Assembly: GCF_022811725.1 (NCBI RefSeq) | Contig: NZ_CP094527.1 | Coordinates: 7,812,001 to 7,876,000, forward strand | Direction: 5' to 3' | Origin: Mucilaginibacter sp. SMC90 | GTDB lineage: Bacteria > Bacteroidota > Bacteroidia > Sphingobacteriales > Sphingobacteriaceae | Length of the DNA stretch: 64,000 nucleotides | Part shown: positions 41,863 through 50,946 of the stretch, in pieces | How positions within the stretch are numbered: position 1 is the first letter of the stretch | Layout: each line of letters opens with the position of its first letter | Translations under genes and position numbers: made by a program | Notes under the pieces: generated by a model | Told to the model about the DNA's origin: nothing | Database searches by the model: none | What the model saw: the letters and a program-made list of their open reading frames with translations, nothing else

Positions 41863-44075
41863 AAGGCTTTCCATTTGATATGAATTTCACTGTCACCGGG
41901 GATGGTAAACTCCAGGTGGCCTTCTTTTGTTTTTTTGCCTTTAGCAGGCTCTTTACCGTCGTTCAACATCACCGTAAATTCCGGCATTTTACCTTTATCC
42001 GTTTTAACCAGCATCAGGCGGCAATTAAGCCGCGCATCTCCCGCCAGTCTGAATCTGGCCGGAAGGTGCTTTTTTGGCGAAAAGCCATAAGTGGGATAAT
42101 CGGTGTAGATCATAAAGGGCTCATCTTCCACCTGCATATAATGGCGCGGCAGGATACCGAAAGCATTTCCCGCGCCGTAAACCTCCTGCCCAACTTCGCC
42201 GGACTGTTCCCAGCCATCATGCATGTCTTCCAGGGCGATCCATAGGCTTGCGTCTACCTCGCCGGTCTTTACCTCATCGGATAACATTTCTTTGGGCAGC
42301 ATTGTCGGGTAATAATACACGGCACGGTCTACCAGATACCGGATATATTCAGCCATCAGTAATCGGAGCGACGGCAGGATCTCGACACCCTCCGCCTGCC
42401 TCAGGTAATCATGAAAGGCACAGAAGACTTCCTGCTCCTCGTAAACCGCCGTATAGGGCGCATCGTTCAACGGGAACAGGGCAAAAAAAGATGGAAAATT
42501 CCGACCGTAGCCATAATTGCAGTCCCAGAGTTTTACGTTCCTGAACACATTAGCCAGGCATAAATAACTGAGCTCTTTATATACTTCTTTTTGGGTGATC
42601 TTATACAGCCGTAATAAGGCACCTGCCGAGAAGGAGGTATTATTCGCCTGGTAGAATAAGTCAAAACCTAAACCTTGCAGTTTTAAAGCGCCTCTTTCAG
42701 CTTCGGCCAGATAACGTTTGTTGCCTGTCAGTTCCCAGGCCTGCAGCATCACATGTGCATACAAACCCGGCACATCCTTTTCACCGCCTTTTCCAGGTTG
42801 TGTTTCCGCTTTGATCACCTCGAGCGTATCCATTTTATAAAACACCGGCCACCTGTAATTGAAATGACGGGCCACCTTTATTGCGAATTCCAGCGAATCC
42901 AGGAACAGCTTTTCGGCAACTTTATCCCCTTTGAGCGCTAAGCGTGACAAGTTCAGCAGCGGGTGATGCAGATACCAGGAATCCATAACCATTGGCTTTT
43001 TGTGTTCTTCTTCGCCTTCCATCTTATCGGCCACTTTAGGGTGCCAGCGCATGATCGTGCCAAATTCCTCATTATAAAAAGCGGGCAGGCCTTCCTTGAT
43101 CTTTTTCATCACTTCCAGCTGGCCATCGCTCCATTCTACATAATCCAGCAAAGGCAGGAGTACTGCCAGTTGTACCATGATCTCGGGTGGTGTTGCATAA
43201 TCACAGACATAAGCATTCAGGTAATGATTTCCGTTCACCTGTGACCAGCAACCCGGGCTTTCGGTCAGGTCAGTTAAACCTTTTTGTAAAGTTTCAGGCC
43301 AGTTTTTATAAGTAGTGGCGGGTTTTGGCAATTCCAGATAAACTGCCGCTAATAAATCAAGATACTGGCGTACCATGGCTCCCTCATCTGCAGGTACTTC
43401 TTCAGAAAAGACGATAAGCGCGTCACTCAGGGCATACGTTTTCCCGGCTTCCAATGGTTTATTTTTCAAAGTAGGTGGCAGGGCAAATCCAATTTCCGGC
43501 CATTCACCACCCACCGTATCACCGGCCGAGGTCTCGGTCTGCTGGTTATAGTCCGCCAGTGCGGTCAGATTCTGTAGGTAAAGCACAGAACCCGCCTTCG
43601 GCCGGGTCAGGCTAAAATAGAGCTGTCCGGAACGTGTGCCTACCTGGCTGACTTTGATCTCACCTTCAGCTATCTTATCGCTGCTAACTGCGCCGAGCGG
43701 CACGATATCCCTCGGCCAGAAAGGGAACAAGATCGGTGCTGCCGCTCTCAGTGTTGTCGTAAAACGCAGCACGGGGATTTCTCCAACCGGTAACCGGACA
43801 ACAGCCTCGTATTCCCCCATCAGGGAGGCGATCCGAAAAGTAATGTTTTGATCCTTCTCCATGACTTTCCTGAGTTCCAGCTGATCGTTGGGTGAATAAG
43901 CAAGCCGGAAAGCGATCCGGCTGCCTTTCGGCCAGGCTACAACCATCCAGCAGGAGTCATCAATCAGATAAACTTTAAAGGCATAACCTACTGCCTGCTG
44001 TTCATAAACAGCGGTCAGGCCGGGACTGTTCAATTTTGAATTAACAGCCAATAGCCAGGCTGAGGTTGCATTCAT
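41859..44075 (-). CDS. Large uncharacterised protein, all-helical C-terminal half
   Basis: A 738-residue protein without a signal peptide. The first 250 residues are mainly beta (VYLIDDSCWMVVAWPKGS). The middle and end show repeated helix pairs with aromatic motifs (MDSWYLHHPLLNLSRLALKG, LYAHVMLQAWELTGNKRYLA), the look of an alpha/alpha toroid as in glycoside hydrolases. I cannot name a family. It heads a minus-strand operon with the iron permease-like and pyrophosphatase genes. A glycan-linked role is only suggested by fold appearance and by the GH130 gene 3 kb away. Confidence 0.65.
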   Translation of the reverse strand: MNATSAWLLAVNSKLNSPGLTAVYEQQAVGYAFKVYLIDDSCWMVVAWPKGSRIAFRLAYSPNDQLELRKVMEKDQNITFRIASLMGEYEAVVRLPVGEIPVLRFTTTLRAAAPILFPFWPRDIVPLGAVSSDKIAEGEIKVSQVGTRSGQLYFSLTRPKAGSVLYLQNLTALADYNQQTETSAGDTVGGEWPEIGFALPPTLKNKPLEAGKTYALSDALIVFSEEVPADEGAMVRQYLDLLAAVYLELPKPATTYKNWPETLQKGLTDLTESPGCWSQVNGNHYLNAYVCDYATPPEIMVQLAVLLPLLDYVEWSDGQLEVMKKIKEGLPAFYNEEFGTIMRWHPKVADKMEGEEEHKKPMVMDSWYLHHPLLNLSRLALKGDKVAEKLFLDSLEFAIKVARHFNYRWPVFYKMDTLEVIKAETQPGKGGEKDVPGLYAHVMLQAWELTGNKRYLAEAERGALKLQGLGFDLFYQANNTSFSAGALLRLYKITQKEVYKELSYLCLANVFRNVKLWDCNYGYGRNFPSFFALFPLNDAPYTAVYEEQEVFCAFHDYLRQAEGVEILPSLRLLMAEYIRYLVDRAVYYYPTMLPKEMLSDEVKTGEVDASLWIALEDMHDGWEQSGEVGQEVYGAGNAFGILPRHYMQVEDEPFMIYTDYPTYGFSPKKHLPARFRLAGDARLNCRLMLVKTDKGKMPEFTVMLNDGKEPAKGKKTKEGHLEFTIPGDSEIHIKWKAL

Positions 44076-44272
44076 GGTAAAAAAAATAATCTTTCAACAA
44101 TTGGCATAATTACGTTGCAAACGCTTGCGGAAAGCGCTTAAAAGGTAGTACAACAACTATTTTCAGTTAAATATTGTTTTTATATTTCTTTATAAATTAT
44201 TTAATTAATTAAAAACATAATATCAACTCCTGTAGTTTTATCATTATACATTTACCTAAAACAAATAATATT

Positions 44273-45220
44273 ATGTTTCACCATGTAAAAGACCTTCAAT
44301 TCAATGCCAGGGTATCTCGTCCCGATCCGCGTTTTGCGAACCTGTTATTGGAGCAATTCGGCGGCGAAAACGGTGAGCTGGCCGCTGCCATGCAATATTT
44401 CACCCAGGCCTTCGGCGCGAAAGTTCCACACCCGGATAAATACGATATGCTGATGGACATCGCCACCGAAGAATTCAGTCACCTGGAGATCGTGGGCGCT
44501 ACCATCCAGATGCTGCTGAAGGGTGTGAACGGCGAACTCAAAAACGCTGCCGATAGTTCCGAAATCATGCAGGTATTAAACGGCAAGGCCGCTAAAGAGG
44601 ATATTATCCACGCAGCGGTATTTGCTAATCCGCAGTTTGGCATCATCACCGGAGGCGGCGTCACCCCGCGTAACAGCCAGGGCATTCCCTAGTGTGCTTC
44701 CTACATCCACTCCAACGGCGACCTGACCGTAGACCTGCGCAGCAACCTGGCTTCTGAATCACGGGCCAAGCTCGTTTACGAGCATTTGATGAAATTTACA
44801 GAGGATCCGTACATCCACGAAACCTTATCCTTCCTGATGACCCGGGAGGTTACACACTATAAAATGTTTGAGGCAGCTTTGAACAGCATTCAGCCTAATT
44901 TTCCGCCGGGAGTATTGGCTGCCGATCCCCGCTACCTGCAAAACGTTTACAACCTATCCGACGGTACCGTTCGCGGGCCGTGGAATGAGGGTGAGATCAA
45001 AGGCATGGGCAAAGAATTTAATTACGTTGAAGACCCAATTGCACAGGTACAGGAAACAGAAGGCCAAACGAAATTGCCGGATGATTTCGGCGCGGAGGTA
45101 AAAGAAAGCGAAAAACTCAATAAAGACATGAGCAAGATCAAAAGTGCTGAAGTAAAAAATGCAGAACCAAAAGGTGTCGCTCAATGGAGTGCCTATGGCG
45201 CTGAAAAGGTACAAGTATAA
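44273..45220 (+). pseudogene. Manganese catalase with in-frame amber stop
   Basis: One 315-codon frame encodes a di-manganese catalase (2 H2O2 to 2 H2O + O2), broken by TAG at 44690-44692. Upstream (44273-44692) are ligands Glu35, Glu67 and His70 (ELAAAM, EEFSHLE); downstream, in the same frame, are Glu162 and His195 (ASESRAKLV, REVTHYKMF). The stop falls in NSQGIP-stop-CASYIHSNG, where relatives have Trp (TGG), so one G-to-A change explains it. Without read-through two of five metal ligands are lost. It may be a recent mutation, a sequencing error or suppression. The gene after it overlaps the stop codon (TAATG). Confidence 0.88.
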
Positions 45221-45381
45221 TGGATGAGCACCTATTTTTGAAAGGACAGCGTGTGATCACTCCTTCAGGTGAAGGCGAGGTTGTTGACGCTATTGGCGAT
45301 AAGATCGTCGTCAGGCTGGATACCGGATCAACAGAAACTTATCCCTCGGACGACATACAGGATAATAGCAGCGCAGGGTGA
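45220..45381 (+). CDS. Small SH3/KOW-like protein
   Basis: A 53-residue protein whose ATG shares its A with the catalase stop (TAATG). VITPSGEGEVVDAIGDKIVVRLDTGSTETYP looks like a small barrel (KOW/SH3-like). Coupling to the catalase frame suggests a shared transcript. Function unknown. Confidence 0.6.
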   Translation: MDEHLFLKGQRVITPSGEGEVVDAIGDKIVVRLDTGSTETYPSDDIQDNSSAG

Positions 45382-45397
45382 ACATAAAAACATAACC

Positions 45398-45571
45398 ATG
45401 AAAAAAATCATTGTGCCGGTGGCCATCCTCATGATGGCCGCCTTATTTACAAGCTGTACCGCCATCGCAGGTATTTTCAAAGCCGGCGCGGTGGTGGGCA
45501 TTATAGCAGTCGTGATCGTGATCGCCATTATCATATGGATCATCTCGCTGTTCAGGGGGAAAAGCAACTAA
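45398..45571 (+). CDS. Small lipoprotein-like membrane peptide
   Basis: A 57-residue protein with an N-terminal signal and lipobox-like LFTSC (Cys20), followed by a long hydrophobic stretch (AGAVVGIIAVVIVIAIIIWI) and a basic end. ATG 45398 is used. This type is common in Bacteroidota stress clusters; function unknown. Confidence 0.7.
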   Translation: MKKIIVPVAILMMAALFTSCTAIAGIFKAGAVVGIIAVVIVIAIIIWIISLFRGKSN

Positions 45572-45579
45572 GTAAAAAA

Positions 45580-46002
45580 ATGAAAGAGCACTTACAACGT
45601 TTTAAAACTGCGCAGGACCGTGATTATGATACCGCGCTGGCGGAAATCAAAGACGGCCGCAAGCAAGGCCACTGGATGTGGTATATCTTCCCGCAGATCG
45701 CAGGTTTGGGCATGACCGAAATGTCACGTTTTTACGCCATAAAAGATATAAAGGAAGCGGGAGACCTGCTGATGGACCCGGAACTCGGGCTGCGGCTGAC
45801 GACTATCTGTAAAGCGCTGCTGGAATTGGAAACAAATGACCCGCATGCTGTTTTCGGTAGCCCCGACGACCTCAAGCTTAAGTCGTCAATGACCCTATTT
45901 GATGCTGTGCCCGCGACCTTCCCGGTTTTTAGCCGTGTACTGGACAAGTTCTATCATGGCGAACGCGATGAAAGGACGCTGGAAATACTTGGTATAAAAT
46001 AG
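45580..46002 (+). CDS. DUF1810 family protein
   Basis: A 140-residue soluble protein: LQRFKTAQDRDYDTALAEI, GRKQGHWMWYIFPQIAGLG, and later LKLKSSMTLFDAV are the DUF1810 (calpastatin-like) pattern. The family's role is unknown. ATG 45580 matches the usual start. It follows the small lipoprotein by eight bases. Confidence 0.9.
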   Translation: MKEHLQRFKTAQDRDYDTALAEIKDGRKQGHWMWYIFPQIAGLGMTEMSRFYAIKDIKEAGDLLMDPELGLRLTTICKALLELETNDPHAVFGSPDDLKLKSSMTLFDAVPATFPVFSRVLDKFYHGERDERTLEILGIK

Positions 46003-46042
46003 CTTGACGATAAAAGAGATACAAATTAACAAAACACCCACC

Positions 46043-46624
46043 ATGAAAAAGCTCATGTACATCAGCCTGATCGCAGGTGTCGCCTGTATGGTACAGGCCT
46101 GCAGCGGCAACAAGGACAGCAAAGCCAGCGCAGACAGCGCGAATACAGCAAAAGCTGACACGGCCAAAAAGGATTCATCCGCATCAGCAGTCGACAAGGA
46201 CGATGCGAAATTTGCCGTGGCGGCAGCTAATGGCGGTATGGCAGAAGTCGAGCTCGGCACGCTCGCCCAGCAAAAAGCTGCCAACCAAAAAGTTAAAGAT
46301 TTCGGTGGCATGATGGTCAGTGACCATAGCAAAGCCAACGAGGAAATGAAGGCCCTTGCAAAATCCAAAGGGATCACCTTGCCAACAACGATAGATAGTG
46401 ACGAACAAAAGGTGAAAGATAATCTCTCTTCAAAATCAGGCGCGGACTTTGATAAAGCCTATGTTGATAATATGATCGAAGATCACAAAAACGACATCAA
46501 AGAATTTGAGGATGCCACTAAAAACCTGAAGGACCCGGGTTTGAAAGCATTTGCGGTGAAGACATTACCAACCTTAAAGATGCACCTCGACGCGATCCAA
46601 AAGATCCATGACAGCATGAAATAA
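46043..46624 (+). CDS. DUF4142 lipoprotein
   Basis: A 193-residue secreted protein with a lipobox (VQACSG, Cys about residue 17), an Ala/Lys/Asp/Ser-rich linker and a ferritin-like four-helix DUF4142 domain (AAANGGMAEVELGTLAQQKA, MMVSDHSKANEEMKALAKS, DNMIEDHKNDIKEFE). DUF4142 proteins are periplasmic or surface stress proteins of unknown activity. ATG 46043 is used. Confidence 0.9.
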   Translation: MKKLMYISLIAGVACMVQACSGNKDSKASADSANTAKADTAKKDSSASAVDKDDAKFAVAAANGGMAEVELGTLAQQKAANQKVKDFGGMMVSDHSKANEEMKALAKSKGITLPTTIDSDEQKVKDNLSSKSGADFDKAYVDNMIEDHKNDIKEFEDATKNLKDPGLKAFAVKTLPTLKMHLDAIQKIHDSMK

Positions 46625-46626
46625 AG

Positions 46627-46676
46627 CATAAGCTTATGAAGCGGCCGCCTTTGCCAGGGCGGACTTTTTTATTTTC
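46627..46676 (+). terminator. Terminator after DUF4142 gene
   Basis: A 12-base perfect palindrome (CATAAGCTTATG, 46627-46638) is followed by a GC-rich stem (CCGCC / GGCGG around an eight-base loop) and TTTTTTATTTT. Confidence 0.65.
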
Positions 46677-46725
46677 CTGCGATAGTTCGATGGTTTGCAG
46701 CGTTGCTGAAGAAACTTTCGATATG

Positions 46726-47811
46726 CTAATAAGAAACCAATTGTTCCAGTATTGCACTGATGGAAAAATGCGCGCCGCACACGAACTCATCTGCCGCGCC
46801 ATAGTACATCGTCAAGCGGTCACCATCAATCAGGTGCCCGTTGGTAAAAACTACATGCCCAAAAAAGCCGCTTAATTCATATGGTTCCGTAGGCACCATA
46901 ATGGGTTCAACGGTACGTGAAATGATCTTCGAAGGATTATCCAAATCCATCAGGAAAGCGCCCAGGCAATACTGGTGCTCCGTATTTGCACCGTGATAAA
47001 TCGCCAGCCAACCCCGCCCGGTACGGATCGGTGCCGCCCCGGCACCGACGCGTGCACTGTCCCAAAGGCCGGGCCTGGTCTTGATCAGGCATTGATGGTT
47101 CCCCCATTGTCTGCCGTCGGAAGATTCGGCCAGCCAGATATAATTGCCGCCGATCTCTTTGCTGCTCGGCCGGTGCAGGCAATAATACTTACCGTTGATG
47201 GTTTCTTCAAAGATGGCGCAGTCTTTATTATGCGGCGGCAGGATCATGCCAGCATTTTCAAAGTGTTGCCAATCTCTGGTGGTTTGCAAACCTACGCCAA
47301 CACCACTATCAGAGACTGCGGTATAGGTCAGATAATAAGTGTCACCTATCTGGCTCACCCGGCAATCTTCGATGCCGAATCGTTCCAGGTAGCCCTGTCC
47401 AAATATGGGAGCATAGTCTCCCGGCTCGGTGAAATGCACACCATCATCACTGGATAATAAGCGTAAATGTGAGATTGTGGTCAGGTAATCCAGGCCTTTA
47501 TAGCTGATTACACGGGCATCGATAGCGATCAGGTCGGGATCGTTTAATGGTACTTCGATGATCTCGGTATTCCCAGTCGCGTTCAGGGCGGGGAAAAATA
47601 GTACGCCTTCCTTTTGCACAGCACCTTCCGCTACCCTGACCAGAAGCCATATTTTCCCCCCGTAACGGAATACGCCCGGATTCAGCAGACTAATGATTTG
47701 TAAACCACCGGCGCTGGGCGCAAGGTCTTTAGGTAATAACAAAGGATTTTCCGGGAAACGTTGGGCCAGATCCGTCCTGCTTTTTTCCGCCTCATCGATG
47801 ATCTGTAACAT
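46726..47811 (-). CDS. GH130 family glycoside phosphorylase-like protein
   Basis: A 361-residue five-bladed beta-propeller protein of glycoside hydrolase family 130. Typical stretches are LLNPGVFRYGGKIWLLVRVAEG (kept short here), RFGIEDCRVSQIGDTYYLTY with the acidic residue near the active site, and GRGWLAIYHGAN. GH130 enzymes phosphorolyse or hydrolyse beta-mannosides. No signal peptide, so it is cytoplasmic. Its start overlaps the upstream membrane protein gene by 20 bases, placing it last in a three-gene operon. Confidence 0.85.
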   Translation of the reverse strand: MLQIIDEAEKSRTDLAQRFPENPLLLPKDLAPSAGGLQIISLLNPGVFRYGGKIWLLVRVAEGAVQKEGVLFFPALNATGNTEIIEVPLNDPDLIAIDARVISYKGLDYLTTISHLRLLSSDDGVHFTEPGDYAPIFGQGYLERFGIEDCRVSQIGDTYYLTYTAVSDSGVGVGLQTTRDWQHFENAGMILPPHNKDCAIFEETINGKYYCLHRPSSKEIGGNYIWLAESSDGRQWGNHQCLIKTRPGLWDSARVGAGAAPIRTGRGWLAIYHGANTEHQYCLGAFLMDLDNPSKIISRTVEPIMVPTEPYELSGFFGHVVFTNGHLIDGDRLTMYYGAADEFVCGAHFSISAILEQLVSY

Positions 47812-48256
47812 AATTTGCTCTTTTTAAGATTTGATAACCGATCCCGGCGAAGACTGCAAAGACCAGGTGAGCCGGAACGAGTTGCAGGTAATATTTATTA
47901 AAACTTAACGAAGGCGGCAGCGGGTGCATTTTAAATGTGGCTTTCCAGACCACGACCGCCAGCAAGCCACTTAAGCCACCCAGCCAAAGGTTCGTTTTCA
48001 GATCAGGTTTTAATTTTCCGCGCCGCCAAAGCTCCACATAGACTAGTGCAAAAAGCAGGCCTACCCCATAATGACCGAGCCAGCCTAAAGCCTGACTCTG
48101 CTGCTTGTCCAGTTTCGGAATGAGACGGCCAGCCAGTTGTCCGAGGCGCTCCGGTTCGCTGAAGTTTTCGCCATCGGCCAGCGAAATGAGGTAGCTGAAC
48201 AGGGTCATGAAAGTTGTACCGGTAATTCCGCCGGCTAATATTTCCTTAGTTTTCAT
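47792..48256 (-). CDS. Four-helix membrane protein, unknown
   Basis: A 154-residue protein with four hydrophobic segments (ILAGGITGTTFMTLFSYLI, YGVGLLFALVYVELW, LWLGGLSGLLAVVVW, LVPAHLVFAVFAGIGYQIL). I do not recognise the family. It overlaps the FAD/Rieske gene by 11 bases and GH130 by 20, so all three are one operon. Confidence 0.7.
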   Translation of the reverse strand: MKTKEILAGGITGTTFMTLFSYLISLADGENFSEPERLGQLAGRLIPKLDKQQSQALGWLGHYGVGLLFALVYVELWRRGKLKPDLKTNLWLGGLSGLLAVVVWKATFKMHPLPPSLSFNKYYLQLVPAHLVFAVFAGIGYQILKRANYVTDHR

Positions 48257-49793
48257 CGCTGCTGATCTTGGGTAGGTTTTTGGTTGCCGGTCCTGTCAAT
48301 ACATTTCCGTCAATATCATAACGTGCACCGTGGCAGGGGCAGTCCCAGCTTTTTTCTTCACCGTTCCAGTTCACGATACACGCGGCATGGGTACAAACCG
48401 GACTGAGCGCGTGGACGGCTCCTTTTTCATCCCGGTATGCCGCTATCTTCTCACCGTCTACTTCCAGCACCTTGCCGGTACCTCGCTGAAGCCGTTTTAA
48501 TGAATCCGTTTCGTGGATATGAAACCTGTCTGCTATAAAGTGGTAAGCTACATCCACATTTTCTTTAACAAATTCGCTGAAGCTATCCACTGGTTTGATC
48601 CGTGAAGGACTGAACAAGTCCTGATATCTATTGGGCCGTCTCCTGACCAGGTCGCTGAGTATTTTGCCGGCGATACTGCCCAGCATCATCCCGTTACCGT
48701 TATAGCCGGTTGCGCAGTAAATACCGTCCGCCGCCAGCGGCATCTGTCCGATATAAGGAAGGCCGTCCACAGGTACATAATATTGTGATGACCAGCGGTA
48801 TTTAACCGACGACACGTTATAATATTTCCGGATATATTTTTCCAGATCGGCAAAGGCTTTTTCCGGGTCGGCATGACCCGTTTTATGATCATTACCACCG
48901 GCGATCAAGAGTTTTTCCCCGTTAAGTACCTGTGTCCGGAAATAATGATAAGGTTCCTGCATATCGTAAACCAGGGCATCCGGATAAGTATCCGTTTTTA
49001 ATTTCAGGCCCAGTACATAACTGCGGTAAGGGGCGCACTCAAAATTGAACAGGTTGATATTGGGCGGCATATGCGTAGCGTAAATCACCGTTTTAGCCCT
49101 GATAACACCTGTTGGCGAATGCGCGGTATGTACGCCATTGTCAGTTTCGATACCGGTTACCAACGTGTTTTCCAAAACTATACCACCTGCTTCCCGGTAA
49201 GCTTTTTGTAAACCCCGCAAATATTTTAACGGGTGAAACTGTGCCTGCCTATCGAAAACCAGGGCCTTTAAATATTCTACCGGTGTCGGCACTTCTTCCG
49301 TATAGTTTACAGGCACACCTACTTTTAAGGCACCATTGTAGATCTCGTCGAGTTGTTTGGCCTCGTCCCCGGTTTCTGCATACAGGTAGCCAGGATTGAT
49401 TTCGTAATCGCAATCAATCTGGTAAGTATCAATGTTGGATTTAATGGTCGTGAAACCTTCGTTGATCGCATCCGCGAAAAGTTGCGCTCCTTCTTCGCCG
49501 AAAGCGCTCGCTACTTCCGCATAAGTAGTATCCGCGAAGGTATTGATGTGGGCGCTGGTCCCACCGGTAGTTCCAAATCCCGGTTTATGCGCTTCGGCGA
49601 TCACTACTTTTTTTCCCGCTTTCTGAAGAAACAGTGCCGTTGTGATACCGGTAATGCCGCCACCTACGATCAGCGCATCATAAATGGCGGTGGTATCAAA
49701 TAAAGCTTTCGAAATTATAGTCGCTGCGCCATACTGCCAGGGAGCCTGCAGTGCTCCGTCGCGGGCTAATACGGTATTCGTTGTCTTTCCCAT
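48246..49793 (-). CDS. FAD-dependent oxidoreductase with Rieske domain
   Basis: A 515-residue fusion. The N-terminal DAO-type domain binds FAD (ALIVGGGITGITTALFLQKAG); the C-terminal 90 residues form a Rieske [2Fe-2S] domain with C-x-H (CTHAACIVNW) and C-x2-H (CPCHGARYD). Electron transfer between FAD and the cluster is expected, but the substrate is unknown. It is the first gene of the minus-strand operon with the membrane protein and GH130. All four cluster ligands are present. Confidence 0.9.
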   Translation of the reverse strand: MGKTTNTVLARDGALQAPWQYGAATIISKALFDTTAIYDALIVGGGITGITTALFLQKAGKKVVIAEAHKPGFGTTGGTSAHINTFADTTYAEVASAFGEEGAQLFADAINEGFTTIKSNIDTYQIDCDYEINPGYLYAETGDEAKQLDEIYNGALKVGVPVNYTEEVPTPVEYLKALVFDRQAQFHPLKYLRGLQKAYREAGGIVLENTLVTGIETDNGVHTAHSPTGVIRAKTVIYATHMPPNINLFNFECAPYRSYVLGLKLKTDTYPDALVYDMQEPYHYFRTQVLNGEKLLIAGGNDHKTGHADPEKAFADLEKYIRKYYNVSSVKYRWSSQYYVPVDGLPYIGQMPLAADGIYCATGYNGNGMMLGSIAGKILSDLVRRRPNRYQDLFSPSRIKPVDSFSEFVKENVDVAYHFIADRFHIHETDSLKRLQRGTGKVLEVDGEKIAAYRDEKGAVHALSPVCTHAACIVNWNGEEKSWDCPCHGARYDIDGNVLTGPATKNLPKISSDEN

Positions 49794-50065
49794 AATTCTA
49801 TTACAAAAATCATCATCACTCTGTTTGGCAATAGTTTACCTATTTATCAAACAAATCCGCTCGTATACCCGATCTTTTATAACCCGGCGACAATGGGTGT
49901 CAGGGCTTAATCGTTTAGGCTAATATCTAATTGTTAAAAAATGTTAAAGCTGTTTGAAGTTTTGAGGCGACTTTTTTTCTTTGAGCCGTCAATTTTTAAA
50001 CATTAAACCAATTATCGAAAAAGCATTTTTTGAAAGCTATCATTAACCATTTTAGTTGTTAGATC

Positions 50066-50923
50066 ATGTTACCCCAAATCACTATCACCCGTTTCAGCGC
50101 AGCGCGCAGCTTGACATTTCTTTTATTATTTCTAACATCCGCCTTCGCATCACAAGCGCAACAGCAGCCAGTCACCTGGCCGGCTGGCAAATCAGGCTTT
50201 ACCGCCAAACTGATGAACATCGAGGCCGCAACCAGCGAAACCTTCCGTTACAGCACGACGCTCCATAACGGCTCGGCCAGCGCCAAGATCTACGAATTTA
50301 AAACCGATATTCCCTTTGGCTGGACGATTGCCTACAAGGTGGACGGCAACCAGGTCACTTCCATAAACATGGACGCAGGCAAAACACAGGATATCGCCAT
50401 CGAGATCAATGCCACGGCTACCGCCTCCCCGAAAAAATACAAGGTTCCGATCAGGGCCGTATCCGGTTCCGATACCCTATCGCTGAATCTGGAAGCCGTA
50501 GTTAAAGGCTCCTACAGTTTGACACTAAGTACACCTACCGGAAGATTAAGCGACGAAGTAACCTCGGGCAGCCAAAAAGAGTTGCAGCTGACCGTCAAAA
50601 ACACTGGTACGCTGCCGTTGAACGACCTGCAGGTTACCGCACAATTGCCTACCGGCTGGGAATCTACTTTTGAACCCGCGAGTATCAAACAACTGGAGGC
50701 TGGGAAAACCGTTGATGTTAAAGCGACCGTAAAAGTGCCGGACAAAACCATTGCCGGGGACTATGCTGCTAATTTTACGGCAACTAATAGCAATACCAAC
50801 TCACAGATCGCTTTCCGACTCGCGGTCAAAACGTCCTTGCTTTCCGGCTGGATCGGTATTTTGGTCATCCTGTTGGCCATTGGCATCGTTTATTATCTCA
50901 TTCGTAAATATGGCAGAAGATAA
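50066..50923 (+). CDS. NEW3-domain membrane-anchored protein
   Basis: A 285-residue exported protein: signal peptide (residues 1-35), two beta-rich domains of the NEW3 (alpha-galactosidase-associated) type (SETFRYSTTLHNGSASA and KELQLTVKNTGTLPLNDLQV), and a C-terminal membrane helix (GWIGILVILLAIGIVYYLI) with a basic tail. It starts a three-gene unit with an ABC ATPase and permease 23 bases later. It may recruit or bind the exporter's substrate. Confidence 0.85.
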   Translation: MLPQITITRFSAARSLTFLLLFLTSAFASQAQQQPVTWPAGKSGFTAKLMNIEAATSETFRYSTTLHNGSASAKIYEFKTDIPFGWTIAYKVDGNQVTSINMDAGKTQDIAIEINATATASPKKYKVPIRAVSGSDTLSLNLEAVVKGSYSLTLSTPTGRLSDEVTSGSQKELQLTVKNTGTLPLNDLQVTAQLPTGWESTFEPASIKQLEAGKTVDVKATVKVPDKTIAGDYAANFTATNSNTNSQIAFRLAVKTSLLSGWIGILVILLAIGIVYYLIRKYGRR

Positions 50924-50946
50924 AATAGCCAATCCATTTTTTACCA

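Noticed and set aside
45895..46377. 160-codon minus-strand frame
   Set aside because: It is the shadow of the DUF1810 and DUF4142 genes, whose family motifs are clear.
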